From CAZWDO01 sp964632485 [NCBI: uncultured bacterium] (GTDB lineage Bacteria > JAGOEH01), in assembly GCA_964632485.1 (NCBI GenBank), contig CAZWDO010000020.1:15403-32110 (forward strand): a DNA stretch of 16,708 nucleotides, in the 5' to 3' direction. A program made the translations under genes and the position numbers. The notes beneath the pieces were generated by a model that saw nothing but the letters and a program-made list of their open reading frames with translations, was not told where the DNA came from and made no database searches. Shown in pieces: positions 1 through 7,975 of the stretch (the first letter of the stretch is position 1; every line of letters starts with the position of its first letter).

Positions 1-1995
1 CTCAAAATTGGTGAGTGAGGATTGAATTTGGGGATAGCTGGAAGTTACAGCGGGACCGGTGATGTCCTGGTTTTCGCTGGTGAAATGGAGGGTTAAGCCT
101 GCATCGAGCGCCAGGCCCAGTTGATCGGTAGCGGCTACGGAGAGAGTTAGTGTATAGTTTGTGGCAAAATCGAATTGGGTTTGGGGACAGATGCTTAGAA
201 TCGGGCGGCCCCATGCGCCGTTTTCCAAACGCCAGCGCAAGTTTAGCGCAATTGATGGCGTAATTTCCAGCGCATTTTCCACGCTAGCCGTATCCATATC
301 CTTGGAAAATAGTATTATAATCGAATCCACCAGGTCCAGGGTATCGCTATCGGCGTGATTGATGTCAATGATCGAGGGCGGAAGGGTAGGGAGTGGATCG
401 CTGTTGACAACCGTTGAAATCGCTGACTTATGTTGGTAGCGATCGCTGATAGTCGCGCCGTAGTAATAAGCGCCGGCAAAGTTTTGGGAGCCATCGAAGG
501 TTTCTGTGTAAGTAACGGCATCCGCTCCAAATTTTATTCCCACTATGGCGTCGCTGTCGGGATCAATCGTGGCATCTTCGGAACGATAAAGCATAATCCA
601 ATAGTTACTATCTTCGGTAATTTCTTTGAGTTTGGCGAGTTTGGATGGTGGCGTGACGGTCAGTTCATAGTTCATTGAATCAATTTTTTGAATGGACAGA
701 GCGGGAGCTGCGGGAGCTAAGGGAGAGCTGCCAGGAATATGCCGCACTCTGGTTTTTTTTTGAAAGAACGTATGTCCCGCTTCGTCCCAATAGCGGTTCC
801 CCTGCCAACTGCTGTAACTGAAGAACTGAAATCCGTCGGTCCATTCGATGCCGCGGCAGGCATTGACGACCGATGGATGGTTATTCCAGACATTTGATTC
901 ATCGAAGATATAGGAGCCAGGTCCGACCGAATAGAGCCGGCCAGCGTCAATTCCTTCCCCGATATATGGATACCATGATTGAGCTCCGTCGTTTTGCAGC
1001 ATTCCGGTAAATCCGGAAGCGCTTGTCCAGTGGTAATGCATTGGCATTAATTGATCGACGTAGCCTTTGTTGAACCATAAGGCGGCATCCTGATAAACGT
1101 CGCCGTAACCCTGCCAGCTTCCCCAGTTATACCGGCCCAATACAGCAGCGGATAACCGGACCCATGGTTTTTGGGACTTGATAGAATCCTGCAGTGTGTG
1201 AACGAATTCCGTCACCGATGAGCGCCAGAAACTTTCCCAACTGGAGAATTTAGCGCCATTAGCGCTGTCAGGAATTCCCGCGCTATAGGGATGATCGGCA
1301 TCATAGAGATAGCGGCTGCTCTGGGAGTCCTTCATCGCGGCCAGTGCTTCCTGCGTGATCATTCCATCCAGCATGCGTTCCGCTGGGATGGGTTTATACA
1401 TTTGATTATTGAAGAGTTTACTGGAATATTCGTTATATCTCACGTAATCCAGATGAATTCCGTCGATATCGTAATTGCGGACGATTTCCATGGCGACGTT
1501 TACCGTGTATTCGCGAACAGCCGCCATTCCGGGCGAAAGGCTGACACTGGAGGTCATGGGATTGCCATCGCGGTCCCGGCTAATCCATTCGGGATGTTCC
1601 TGCGCGGGAGCGCCTTCAGCCGTGCTGGCGCATTGGAAGGTATTGAACCAGGCATGGACTTCCATTCCACGTTTGTGGGCTTCTTCAATGGCGTAGGCCA
1701 AGGGATCATAACCCGGATCGCTACCGCCAGCGTATGAGCCCCACGGTTCGTATTGGGAGTTGTAGTAGGCGGTACCCCCCTGGCGGACATGCCAGATCAC
1801 GGCATTCATGTTCGCTGCCTGGAGGTGATCAAGTATTGTGCGGCAGCGTTCTTTGTTTTGCTCCACCGAATTGCTCGAAGACATCAGGTCCCAGGTAATT
1901 ACCCAGATGGATCGGAATTCTTCATTTCCGATTTGCGCGGACAGTGTGCATACCATTAAAACCAGTATTGTTAGAATTCTTCGGTAATCTTTCAT
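1..1995 (-). CDS. Secreted GHL10-type glycoside hydrolase with Ig-like domains (3' end cut by window)
   Basis: The frame is open from ATG at 1995 to the window edge: 665 codons, no stop. AAAGGAGT lies five bases before the ATG, and the ATG shares ATGA with the stop of the upstream gene. Residues 1-20 look like a Sec signal peptide (basic start, hydrophobic core, LSA before Gln21). Cys16 does not sit in a lipobox. Residues 25-400 match the glycosyl hydrolase-like 10 (DUF187, YngK-type) barrel: FRSIWV at 27-32, AWFN at 115-118, and the hallmark DGIHLDYVRY at 178-187, whose acidic residues are candidate catalytic groups. A fibronectin-like stretch follows at about 430-535, then a Big_5-like Ig domain at about 540-640 (FSKDMDTASV), and another begins near 645. 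The family acts on extracellular polysaccharides, but the substrate cannot be read here. The missing C-terminus could hold a sorting signal. Confidence 0.87.
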   Translation of the reverse strand, partial: MKDYRRILTILVLMVCTLSAQIGNEEFRSIWVITWDLMSSSNSVEQNKERCRTILDHLQAANMNAVIWHVRQGGTAYYNSQYEPWGSYAGGSDPGYDPLAYAIEEAHKRGMEVHAWFNTFQCASTAEGAPAQEHPEWISRDRDGNPMTSSVSLSPGMAAVREYTVNVAMEIVRNYDIDGIHLDYVRYNEYSSKLFNNQMYKPIPAERMLDGMITQEALAAMKDSQSSRYLYDADHPYSAGIPDSANGAKFSSWESFWRSSVTEFVHTLQDSIKSQKPWVRLSAAVLGRYNWGSWQGYGDVYQDAALWFNKGYVDQLMPMHYHWTSASGFTGMLQNDGAQSWYPYIGEGIDAGRLYSVGPGSYIFDESNVWNNHPSVVNACRGIEWTDGFQFFSYSSWQGNRYWDEAGHTFFQKKTRVRHIPGSSPLAPAAPALSIQKIDSMNYELTVTPPSKLAKLKEITEDSNYWIMLYRSEDATIDPDSDAIVGIKFGADAVTYTETFDGSQNFAGAYYYGATISDRYQHKSAISTVVNSDPLPTLPPSIIDINHADSDTLDLVDSIIILFSKDMDTASVENALEITPSIALNLRWRLENGAWGRPILSICPQTQFDFATNYTLTLSVAATDQLGLALDAGLTLHFTSENQDITGPAVTSSYPQIQSSLTNFE

Positions 1996-4900
1996 TTCGG
2001 ACTCCTTTGGTTTGGGTCGAAGGCTTTCACTTGAGCCACAAAAGCCTGAATACGTGTGTTCAAATTGATACTGCCATTGCCGTCGAAGGCAATATTGAGC
2101 CAGGGCAGGTCGTTGAGATGGGTGCGGACTGTATCGCTCAGCGCGCTGACAATATTCCCGGGCATACAGCCAAAAGGCATGGTATTGACTATCCCGGTGG
2201 CTCCTTTCTGGTGATAATCGAAGGCTTTGGCAATCGTCAGACACGCTTCGCTTTCATATTGCCGAGATAGATAGGCTTCGCTATAGTCCAGCAGTTGGGG
2301 AATAATGGGTTCTTTGTTGTTTCGCAAATGGTGATGAAAATCCAGTTCGTACCTCCTTTCAATTCGATGTTGTATGAAATCGGTAATGATTGTTCCAAAG
2401 AGAGTTTTCCAGTCTTTTTTCAGGCGGGTGTGATATTTGCGGGTATGATTGGTATAATACACCCATTCTGAAATGGTGGGCAGCCAGACTTCGAGTCCCG
2501 CTACTTCCAGTTGACGGGCGATCTGTTCATTGCTGAACTCGTGGTTGCGTACGAAGATTTCACCCACTAAGCCCACTACTGGCCGGCTGCCTTTTTTTTC
2601 AACCGGGATGGCCTGGAATTCGCGGATGAGAGAATCCGCTAATTCGCGGGGATTCCGTTTTTGCTCGATGTGATGGCATATTTTTTCCAGCCAATCCTGA
2701 TAGACTTGGTCCGTTTTCCCTGCCTGTCGTTCGTAGGGTCGGGTTTCGCGCAAGAGTTTCCCCAACATTTCACTTAAGATGATACTGTTCCAGGCCAATA
2801 ATTCAAATCCGCGGTTGGAAATCCGCAATTCCCGATAAAAATCTTTGCCCTGGTTGGGGTTGATAAAATAGACATTTTGATAGCCCATTTCATTCAGCAC
2901 CAAGTTTTGCATAAAATGGTACTGGCCGAAACGGCAGGGACCGGTGGCGGAAGGCATGAAAAATGCCAATCGGTCATGATTGCCGTTTTCCTGGTGGATA
3001 ATTTTGATGATATCGCCCAGAGTGACAAGGTACGGGTAGCACTCTTTGCCGGTACTGTATTTCCGTCCCAGTTCGAGCGTTTTTTCATCCGAGGGGGGAA
3101 ATACGCGGGCATCGATTTGATAGGCGCGGAATGCGGCGGCGATCGTATGGGCCTGATCGCCCATGTGGGGTATATATAGAATCCGTTGGGCGAGATCGTG
3201 TTTTCGGAAATAGGGTTTTCTCACATGATATTCATGGCGTTTATGTTCGGCCGGAATATTTTCCAAACTATCGAGAAAGGCCTCGCAACGCGTGATGAGA
3301 CCGGCATCCGCACTGTGCTCGTCGATTTCCAGCGTCAGAAATGGTTTGTGGCCGAATTCCCGTTCCCCGTATTGTAGTATATAAGAATCGGGGCCGCAAC
3401 CGAAATTGGTAACGTAAACACCATAGAGATTAGGATCGCCGGCAATGTACTTAATCGCCGCTAATATCTTTTGTCCGTAATGCCAGAACATATTGGGATA
3501 ATCCTGTCCGATGGGAACATCCTGCAGGGGAAGATAATCCATGGAAATAACGGATACTCCCATTTTCTGCAGTTTGGCCGCCAGATCAAGGTTCAAACCG
3601 CTATCGCCGACATTGTAGGAACGGCCGATGAGAACCAGAACTTTGCGGTTTTGTTGTTCCATTTCCCGGAGATAGGTCCGGCCTGTTTCCAACAGGTCGC
3701 TTTGGAATAATTGCTGGGCATCTTCTGCTTTTTGCAGTGCTTGGTATAACCGTTTTTTGCCCTGGACAGCGAGTTCTGGAATTTGTAATAGCTCACCTAC
3801 GATATGTGAATCTCCATATTTCATCTGAATGTTGGGCTGCCAAACAGGGATGGAACAGTTCGTTTGTTTGAGTATGGGGCGGATTATATCGGGAAAACTC
3901 TGGACCATGGGGCAGGCATGGGTATGGGTTGTGCCGGCATATTTGATGGGGGTGTTGATAAAGTTGGGGATAAAGAGCGCATCAATCGGTTGTTGAGCGA
4001 GTTCACTGATATGGCCCATGGCCACTTTAACGGGGTAGCAGCTTTCGGTGGTAAAGAGGCTTAGCCCTCGACGGATCGTCACTGGGCTGGTTTTCCGGCT
4101 GGTAACAATGCGAAAATTCAGCGCATTAAAAAAGGTTTGCCAAAAGGGCAGATACTCCCAGAAAAAGAGGCCCATAGGAATACCGATTGTGAGTCCTTTC
4201 TCATTAACATCTTGTTTTGAGAGAGAGTCGGTCAGTCGTTTCCAGCGCTGTTCAAGTAAATTTATCGGCAATTGAGTATTTTTAAGTTTTTGCTTGTCAA
4301 TATTATATTTTTCGCAGCGGCTGCCGTAATAGAGGGGCGCGCGGCCGCTGATTGATACCTGATGGATTTCGCACAGGTTTTCGCATTCGCGGCAATTAAA
4401 GGTTTGCGAGTGTGTTTTATGTCGGCTCAGATCGAATCCTTCAAAACGGGTTTTGAACGCGGTTTGCCGCCAGTTTTCCAGAGCCAGCGCGGCGATCCCG
4501 ATGGCGCCGGTTACATTGTTATGGTCGGGGACTTGAACCGGTTTGCCCAGGATCAGTTCGAAAGCGGCGCAGACCGCCAGATTGTTGGCCACTCCTCCCT
4601 GGAAAAGTATCGTGTTCCCGATTTTCCGATGAACAACGACTTTGTTCAGGTAATTATAGGCAATGGAATAAGCCAGGCCGGCAATCAGATTAGCGCGGTC
4701 GTAGCCTTGATGAAAATGGCGTTTAAGATCGGATTCGATGAATACTGTACATCGTTCGCCTAAACGGGCTGGTTGCTCCGCCTCAAAGGCGATGCGGGCA
4801 AATTCGTCTTTAATCGATACGTTCAGTTCATGCGCTTGTTCTTCCAAAAATGAACCAGTGCCGGCGGCGCAGACTTTGTTCATTTCAAAATCGATGACCC

Positions 4901-6272
4901 GGCCGTTCCGAAGGGATATATATTTTGAATCCTGGCCGCCGATTTCAAAAACCGTATCTACATCGGGATTGGCCATCACTGCGGCTTTGCCCTGGGCGGT
5001 AATTTCGTTGCGAATAATATCACCACCCACAAAATCGGCAATCAGATATCGGCCCGAACCGGTAACTCCGACACCTTTAACCTCAACCTGACTTCCACAT
5101 TCTTCCAGTAATGATTTCATCCCGAGCCGAACCGCTTCGAGGGGTTGGCCGGCGGTCATTAAATAGCGTTTTGTCAATAATTTAGCGTTCTCGTCCAGCA
5201 AAATCAGGTTGGTGCTGACCGAACCGATATCGATTCCCAGAAAAACGGGAACAGAATCGTTCGGGTTTTCATTTTGCCAGGGGGTATGATCATCCAAACG
5301 AAAAAATGTATCATTGTCAAGGGGCAGGGGCGTTGATGGGCCTGATATTGGATTTTTAGGACGAGTTTGATAATAGCGGGATTGATTGAGGGGTTGTTGT
5401 TGTTCGGTGTGTTCATTACTGCTGCTTTTCCAATCCCGTAGTTGATTTAATAGATTTTCGCGCGTCATGGGCGCGCCCTCGGAAGAGCCTTGCGCGCTAT
5501 AGTATAAAGCGCCCAATGCCGGAAAAAAAGCCGCCATCGGAGGGATTGAAATTTGGTCGTTCGTGACCTGATAAACTTCCCAAAATGCTTTTTGCATGGC
5601 TGGATTATTGGCGACGCCCCCAATAAAGAGAGCCGGTAAGTCGGGAGTTTTCCCTTTGCCGATCGTGCTTTTGAAATTTTGTGCGACTGCCAGGCACAAT
5701 CCATAGAGAATATCTTCCGTTGTAGTTCCGATTTGCTGAGAGTGAATCATGTCCGATTTGGCAAAAACACTGCACCGGCCGGCGATACGGGCCGGATGCG
5801 TGGATTGCTGGGCTAATTGGCTGAACGTTTCGATATCGATGCCCAGCCGGTGGGCTTGTTGATCGAGAAAAGAACCAGTCCCTGCCGCGCAGAGCCCATT
5901 GGTATAAAAATCATGAATTGTATTGCGTCCGGAACGGGAGCTGAGAAAAATTAGTTTCGCGTCTTCACCGCCCATTTCGATGATTGATCGGCATTGGGGT
6001 TGGCGCGCCTGAGCCGCTTCCACAATGGCTAAAACTTCATTGACATGGGGGCAGTTCATCTCCTGCGCCATGCGTTCACTCCCATTTCCCGTGAAGGATA
6101 GACGAAACTGTTGTCCTGTTATTTCCGGAATAAATGATTCCAGATTTTCAACCAATACTTGTCGGATATTCCCATTATGCCGGATATAACGGGTATGAAT
6201 ATTTTGATCCGCTTGAATCCAAATTAATTTTAATGCAATTGAACCGATATCGATTCCCAATTGGTCAACCAT
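1992..6272 (-). CDS. Double BcrAD/BadFG activase fused to 2-hydroxyacyl-CoA dehydratase-like region
   Basis: This protein has 1426 residues. The ATG at 6272 is preferred because GAGGAG lies eight bases upstream; the longest frame begins 24 codons earlier without an SD. There are two ASKHA ATPase modules of the HgdC activase family. Module one (about 4-270) has GIDIGS at 6-11, GGEDAK at 101-106 and CAAGTGSF from Cys128, with Cys167. Module two (about 343-600) has GIDIGS at 346-351, GGQDSK at 445-450, Cys468 and Cys508. Each cysteine pair matches the [4Fe-4S] ligands of HgdC-type activators. A CxxCxxxC motif (627, 630, 634) plus Cys653 follows, then a DUF2229-like part (about 694-900) and an HgdB-like C-terminal part (about 1014-1416) with cysteines including 745, 787, 959, 1078, 1113 and 1369. 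By family, it should couple ATP hydrolysis to low-potential electron transfer. The substrate is unknown and no separate dehydratase subunits are nearby. Similar long fusions are known as uncharacterised activase-related proteins. Confidence 0.9.
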   Translation of the reverse strand: MVDQLGIDIGSIALKLIWIQADQNIHTRYIRHNGNIRQVLVENLESFIPEITGQQFRLSFTGNGSERMAQEMNCPHVNEVLAIVEAAQARQPQCRSIIEMGGEDAKLIFLSSRSGRNTIHDFYTNGLCAAGTGSFLDQQAHRLGIDIETFSQLAQQSTHPARIAGRCSVFAKSDMIHSQQIGTTTEDILYGLCLAVAQNFKSTIGKGKTPDLPALFIGGVANNPAMQKAFWEVYQVTNDQISIPPMAAFFPALGALYYSAQGSSEGAPMTRENLLNQLRDWKSSSNEHTEQQQPLNQSRYYQTRPKNPISGPSTPLPLDNDTFFRLDDHTPWQNENPNDSVPVFLGIDIGSVSTNLILLDENAKLLTKRYLMTAGQPLEAVRLGMKSLLEECGSQVEVKGVGVTGSGRYLIADFVGGDIIRNEITAQGKAAVMANPDVDTVFEIGGQDSKYISLRNGRVIDFEMNKVCAAGTGSFLEEQAHELNVSIKDEFARIAFEAEQPARLGERCTVFIESDLKRHFHQGYDRANLIAGLAYSIAYNYLNKVVVHRKIGNTILFQGGVANNLAVCAAFELILGKPVQVPDHNNVTGAIGIAALALENWRQTAFKTRFEGFDLSRHKTHSQTFNCRECENLCEIHQVSISGRAPLYYGSRCEKYNIDKQKLKNTQLPINLLEQRWKRLTDSLSKQDVNEKGLTIGIPMGLFFWEYLPFWQTFFNALNFRIVTSRKTSPVTIRRGLSLFTTESCYPVKVAMGHISELAQQPIDALFIPNFINTPIKYAGTTHTHACPMVQSFPDIIRPILKQTNCSIPVWQPNIQMKYGDSHIVGELLQIPELAVQGKKRLYQALQKAEDAQQLFQSDLLETGRTYLREMEQQNRKVLVLIGRSYNVGDSGLNLDLAAKLQKMGVSVISMDYLPLQDVPIGQDYPNMFWHYGQKILAAIKYIAGDPNLYGVYVTNFGCGPDSYILQYGEREFGHKPFLTLEIDEHSADAGLITRCEAFLDSLENIPAEHKRHEYHVRKPYFRKHDLAQRILYIPHMGDQAHTIAAAFRAYQIDARVFPPSDEKTLELGRKYSTGKECYPYLVTLGDIIKIIHQENGNHDRLAFFMPSATGPCRFGQYHFMQNLVLNEMGYQNVYFINPNQGKDFYRELRISNRGFELLAWNSIILSEMLGKLLRETRPYERQAGKTDQVYQDWLEKICHHIEQKRNPRELADSLIREFQAIPVEKKGSRPVVGLVGEIFVRNHEFSNEQIARQLEVAGLEVWLPTISEWVYYTNHTRKYHTRLKKDWKTLFGTIITDFIQHRIERRYELDFHHHLRNNKEPIIPQLLDYSEAYLSRQYESEACLTIAKAFDYHQKGATGIVNTMPFGCMPGNIVSALSDTVRTHLNDLPWLNIAFDGNGSINLNTRIQAFVAQVKAFDPNQRSPK

Positions 6273-6385
6273 GTATTTCTCCTCTATGAAATCGCAACCA
6301 ACATATCCAGACGATGGGATTTTGGCTTTAACTTGTTTTATCAAACAGGTTCAAGTGAACCGATTTGAGATTTTTTTGTCGCTTA

Positions 6386-6414
6386 AATTTACATATAAAT
6401 ATAAGGAATGTCAA
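6386..6414 (-). promoter_or_regulatory. Sigma70-like promoter for the activase gene
   Basis: On the minus strand, TTGACA (6414-6409) is followed after 17 bases by TAAATT (6391-6386), and a T-tract lies upstream of the -35. It would give a leader of about 110 bases before the ATG at 6272. This is a motif match only. Confidence 0.5.
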
Positions 6415-6498
6415 GTAAAAAAAAAGGGGATATCTGGTTTCATTGCCATAAAGCGCCCTGATCGCCCATTTTCGCGGAATAACAAAATATAGGATTAA

Positions 6499-6519
6499 CC
6501 CAGATTTAAATAATCTGGG
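6499..6519. repeat. Perfect 8-bp inverted repeat
   Basis: CCCAGATT (6499-6506) and AATCTGGG (6512-6519) flank a five-base loop, TAAAT. No T-run follows on either strand, so it does not look like a standard intrinsic terminator. It is the first of three neighbouring hairpins. Confidence 0.6.
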
Positions 6520-6532
6520 ATTCCATCAAGTT

Positions 6533-6555
6533 ATAGGAATAACCGCTATCCCTAT
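6533..6555. repeat. Imperfect inverted repeat
   Basis: ATAGG-A-ATA (6533-6541) can pair with TAT-C-CCTAT (6547-6555) around the loop ACCGC, with one mismatched pair. It lies 13 bases from the previous hairpin. Confidence 0.45.
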
Positions 6556-6560
6556 CCAAG

Positions 6561-6584
6561 TCATTTTTGGGATAATAAAAATGA
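6561..6584. repeat. Perfect 8-bp AT-rich inverted repeat just past the ssb remnant
   Basis: TCATTTTT (6561-6568) and AAAAATGA (6577-6584) flank an eight-base loop. Seen from the minus strand, it begins eight bases after the stop of the ssb remnant, where a terminator might sit. The stem is nearly all A/T and therefore weak. Confidence 0.45.
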
Positions 6585-6591
6585 GCTGTTA

Positions 6592-6702
6592 TTAAAAAGG
6601 AATTTCCTCGAAACCCTCCATGTCGGGAATGTTCGGTTTCGGCGGTAGTTGCGCAGGGGGCTGAGCGGCTGCTGGCGGTTTTCTTACGATACCTTTTAGG
6701 TT
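6592..6702 (-). pseudogene. ssb: Detached 3' end of a single-stranded DNA-binding protein gene
   Basis: Read leftward from 6702, 36 codons are open before TAA at 6594-6592. They encode NLKGIVRKPP, an Ala/Pro/Gln-rich stretch (AAAQPPAQLPPKP), then NIPDMEGFEEIPF at the end. This is the layout of an SSB C-terminus: end of the OB-fold region, disordered proline/glutamine-rich linker, and acidic tip ending in Ile-Pro-Phe, the docking peptide for SSB partner proteins. The OB fold is absent. An in-frame TAA lies at 6705-6703 and the sequence beyond is AT-rich and non-coding. There is no ATG, GTG or TTG that would express the full stretch. I read it as a decayed remnant. A short expressed tail peptide is possible only with a non-standard start. 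Confidence 0.6.
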
Positions 6703-6713
6703 TTATATTTCAA

Positions 6714-6742
6714 ATAATAATCAATTATTCATAAATTGTCAA
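6714..6742 (-). promoter_or_regulatory. Strong sigma70-like promoter reading into the ssb remnant
   Basis: On the minus strand, TTGACA (6742-6737) is followed after exactly 17 bases by TATTAT (6719-6714). Transcription would start near 6707, just before the ssb remnant, and could continue to the activase gene. It could be the old ssb-side promoter, the promoter of a small RNA, or a chance match in AT-rich DNA. Confidence 0.45.
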
Positions 6743-6847
6743 ATATTTATAGTAATGTGAAAAAAAATCAAGGGAACTTATTAACCGCCATTTTTGCTTT
6801 CTTCTGACGATGATTTGTTTCAAAAAAATACGATGATAATTTTTTTC

Positions 6848-6876
6848 TTGACTTCTTGGATCGGATAGGTTAATAT
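6848..6876 (+). promoter_or_regulatory. Sigma70-like promoter for the GNAT gene
   Basis: TTGACT (6848-6853), a 17-base spacer, then TAATAT (6871-6876). A start near 6883 would leave a leader of about 175 bases before the GNAT start codon. The leader contains a 6-bp inverted repeat, GCCAAT (6901-6906) with ATTGGC (6924-6929). Confidence 0.45.
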
Positions 6877-7057
6877 ATTTTACAACGTTCTCAATTTGCT
6901 GCCAATCTAAGGAATGATATAGAATTGGCTGAAAATCAGAAAGGGTGCATAATGGTACGAACCCCCTGCTGTAATAACTCTTTAGCCGTGATGGAGAGGG
7001 TGTTTAGCGGGTCAAATCTTAGTGTAGCCTTCAACTTATTAACCAGATAGGAAGAGA

Positions 7058-7912
7058 ATGATGCAGAAAAGTAATTATACCATTCGGACGATGACGCGCG
7101 GGGAAGTGGATATTGCCGTTGAGTGGGCGGCGGCCGAAGGATGGAATCCCGGCAATTTCGATGCGAATTGTTTTTATGCTGCGGACCCAACCGGTTTTCT
7201 TGTTGGATTGCTAGGAGATGAAGCCATTGCAACGATTTCGGTGGTCAAGTATGGTAATTCCTTCGGTTTCCTTGGTTTTTATATCGTCAAGCCGGCGTAT
7301 CGCGGTATGGGATACGGTATTCAGATATGGAATGCCGGCCTCGAATTACTTAGAGGTTATACGATTGGCCTGGATGGAGTGGTTGCTCAGCAGAGCAACT
7401 ATAAAAAGTCGGGGTTTATACTGGCTCATCGAAATGTCCGCTATCAGGGAAATGGTGGCGGGTTTTTCCCGAATGACTCAGACATCGTCCCGTTATCCAC
7501 ACTCCCATTTGATGCAATAGGGGCTTATGACAAACCATTTTTCTCTGACGATCGAATGCAATTCCTGAAGCGCTGGATCAATCAACCCCAGTGTACGGCG
7601 TTTGGCATACTGCATAACCGCAAGTTGGCTGGTTACGGCGTACTTCGCCCGTGTCGCATCGGATATAAAATAGGTCCCTTATTTGCGGACACCCCGGATT
7701 TTGCAGAGCGTTTATTTTTAGCTTTGAAGTCGCAAGTACCTGACGGGGTTCCGATTTTTCTGGACACGCCGGCGGTAAATTCGTTGGCAGTCGATTTAGC
7801 GCAACGATATAATCTGATCGTTGCGTTTGAGACGGCTCGTATGTACAGAGGGATAACTCCTGATCTACCATTAGATCGAATTTTTGGCGTGACGACTTTC
7901 GAGCTGGGGTGA
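7058..7912 (+). CDS. GNAT-family N-acetyltransferase, two-domain type
   Basis: This is a 284-residue protein. Two ATGs are adjacent (7058 and 7061), with AGGAAGAG at 7049-7056. Spacing slightly favours 7061, giving 283 residues. Residues 8-130 form a GNAT fold: the pyrophosphate-binding motif A is YRGMGYG (81-87), preceded by the strand FLGFYIV. Residues about 150-280 resemble the second GNAT-like domain (Acetyltransf_18 type) seen in many bacterial acetyltransferases of this length. It should transfer an acyl group from acyl-CoA to an amine, but the acceptor is not predictable. It has no signal peptide or membrane segment, so it is cytoplasmic. It stands alone, divergent from the activase operon and convergent with the malic enzyme, with its own promoter and a long leader. 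Confidence is good for the fold and low for the substrate. Confidence 0.85.
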   Translation: MMQKSNYTIRTMTRGEVDIAVEWAAAEGWNPGNFDANCFYAADPTGFLVGLLGDEAIATISVVKYGNSFGFLGFYIVKPAYRGMGYGIQIWNAGLELLRGYTIGLDGVVAQQSNYKKSGFILAHRNVRYQGNGGGFFPNDSDIVPLSTLPFDAIGAYDKPFFSDDRMQFLKRWINQPQCTAFGILHNRKLAGYGVLRPCRIGYKIGPLFADTPDFAERLFLALKSQVPDGVPIFLDTPAVNSLAVDLAQRYNLIVAFETARMYRGITPDLPLDRIFGVTTFELG

Positions 7913-7929
7913 TCAAGGATATCAAGGAT
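7912..7929. repeat. Tandem 9-bp direct repeat after the GNAT stop
   Basis: ATCAAGGAT occurs twice in a row, beginning at the last base of the GNAT stop codon. The rest of the convergent gap (to 7975) is AT-rich, and I see no clear GC-rich hairpin terminator in it. Confidence 0.6.
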
Positions 7930-7975
7930 TGAAATTTATAGAAATGATCAAAATTTGCAACCATATAATAACTAA

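Larger units (their letters stand above)
6273..7057. other. Long AT-rich divergent intergenic region
   Basis: This gap of 785 bases separates the activase operon (leftward) from the GNAT gene (rightward). It holds no intact gene that I can support. It contains three promoter-like motifs (6386-6414 and 6714-6742 leftward; 6848-6876 rightward), three adjacent inverted repeats (6499-6584) and an isolated GC-richer stretch (6592-6702) that reads as the end of an ssb gene. The base-composition break around 6592-6702 and the gene fragment suggest that past deletion or rearrangement shaped the gap. Confidence 0.7.

Noticed and set aside
1291-1737. A 148-codon plus-strand ORF opposite the GHL10 gene
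   Set aside because: It lies entirely antisense to a frame with clear GHL10 motifs and shows no family features of its own.
6271-6492. A 73-codon plus-strand ORF in the activase leader
   Set aside because: It runs through the activase promoter and start region, has low-complexity Lys-rich content and no SD.
6499-6584. Intrinsic terminators for the activase or ssb remnant
   Set aside because: The stems are not GC-rich and none is followed by a T-run in the right direction, so they are listed only as inverted repeats.
6936-7232. A 98-codon minus-strand ORF across the GNAT start
   Set aside because: It overlaps the GNAT coding region antisense and has no SD. The end LRFDPLNTLSITAKELLQQG looks protein-like, but I recognise no family.
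7578-7964. A 128-codon minus-strand ORF antisense to GNAT
   Set aside because: The opposite strand carries the better-supported GNAT fold; this ORF has no recognisable domains.
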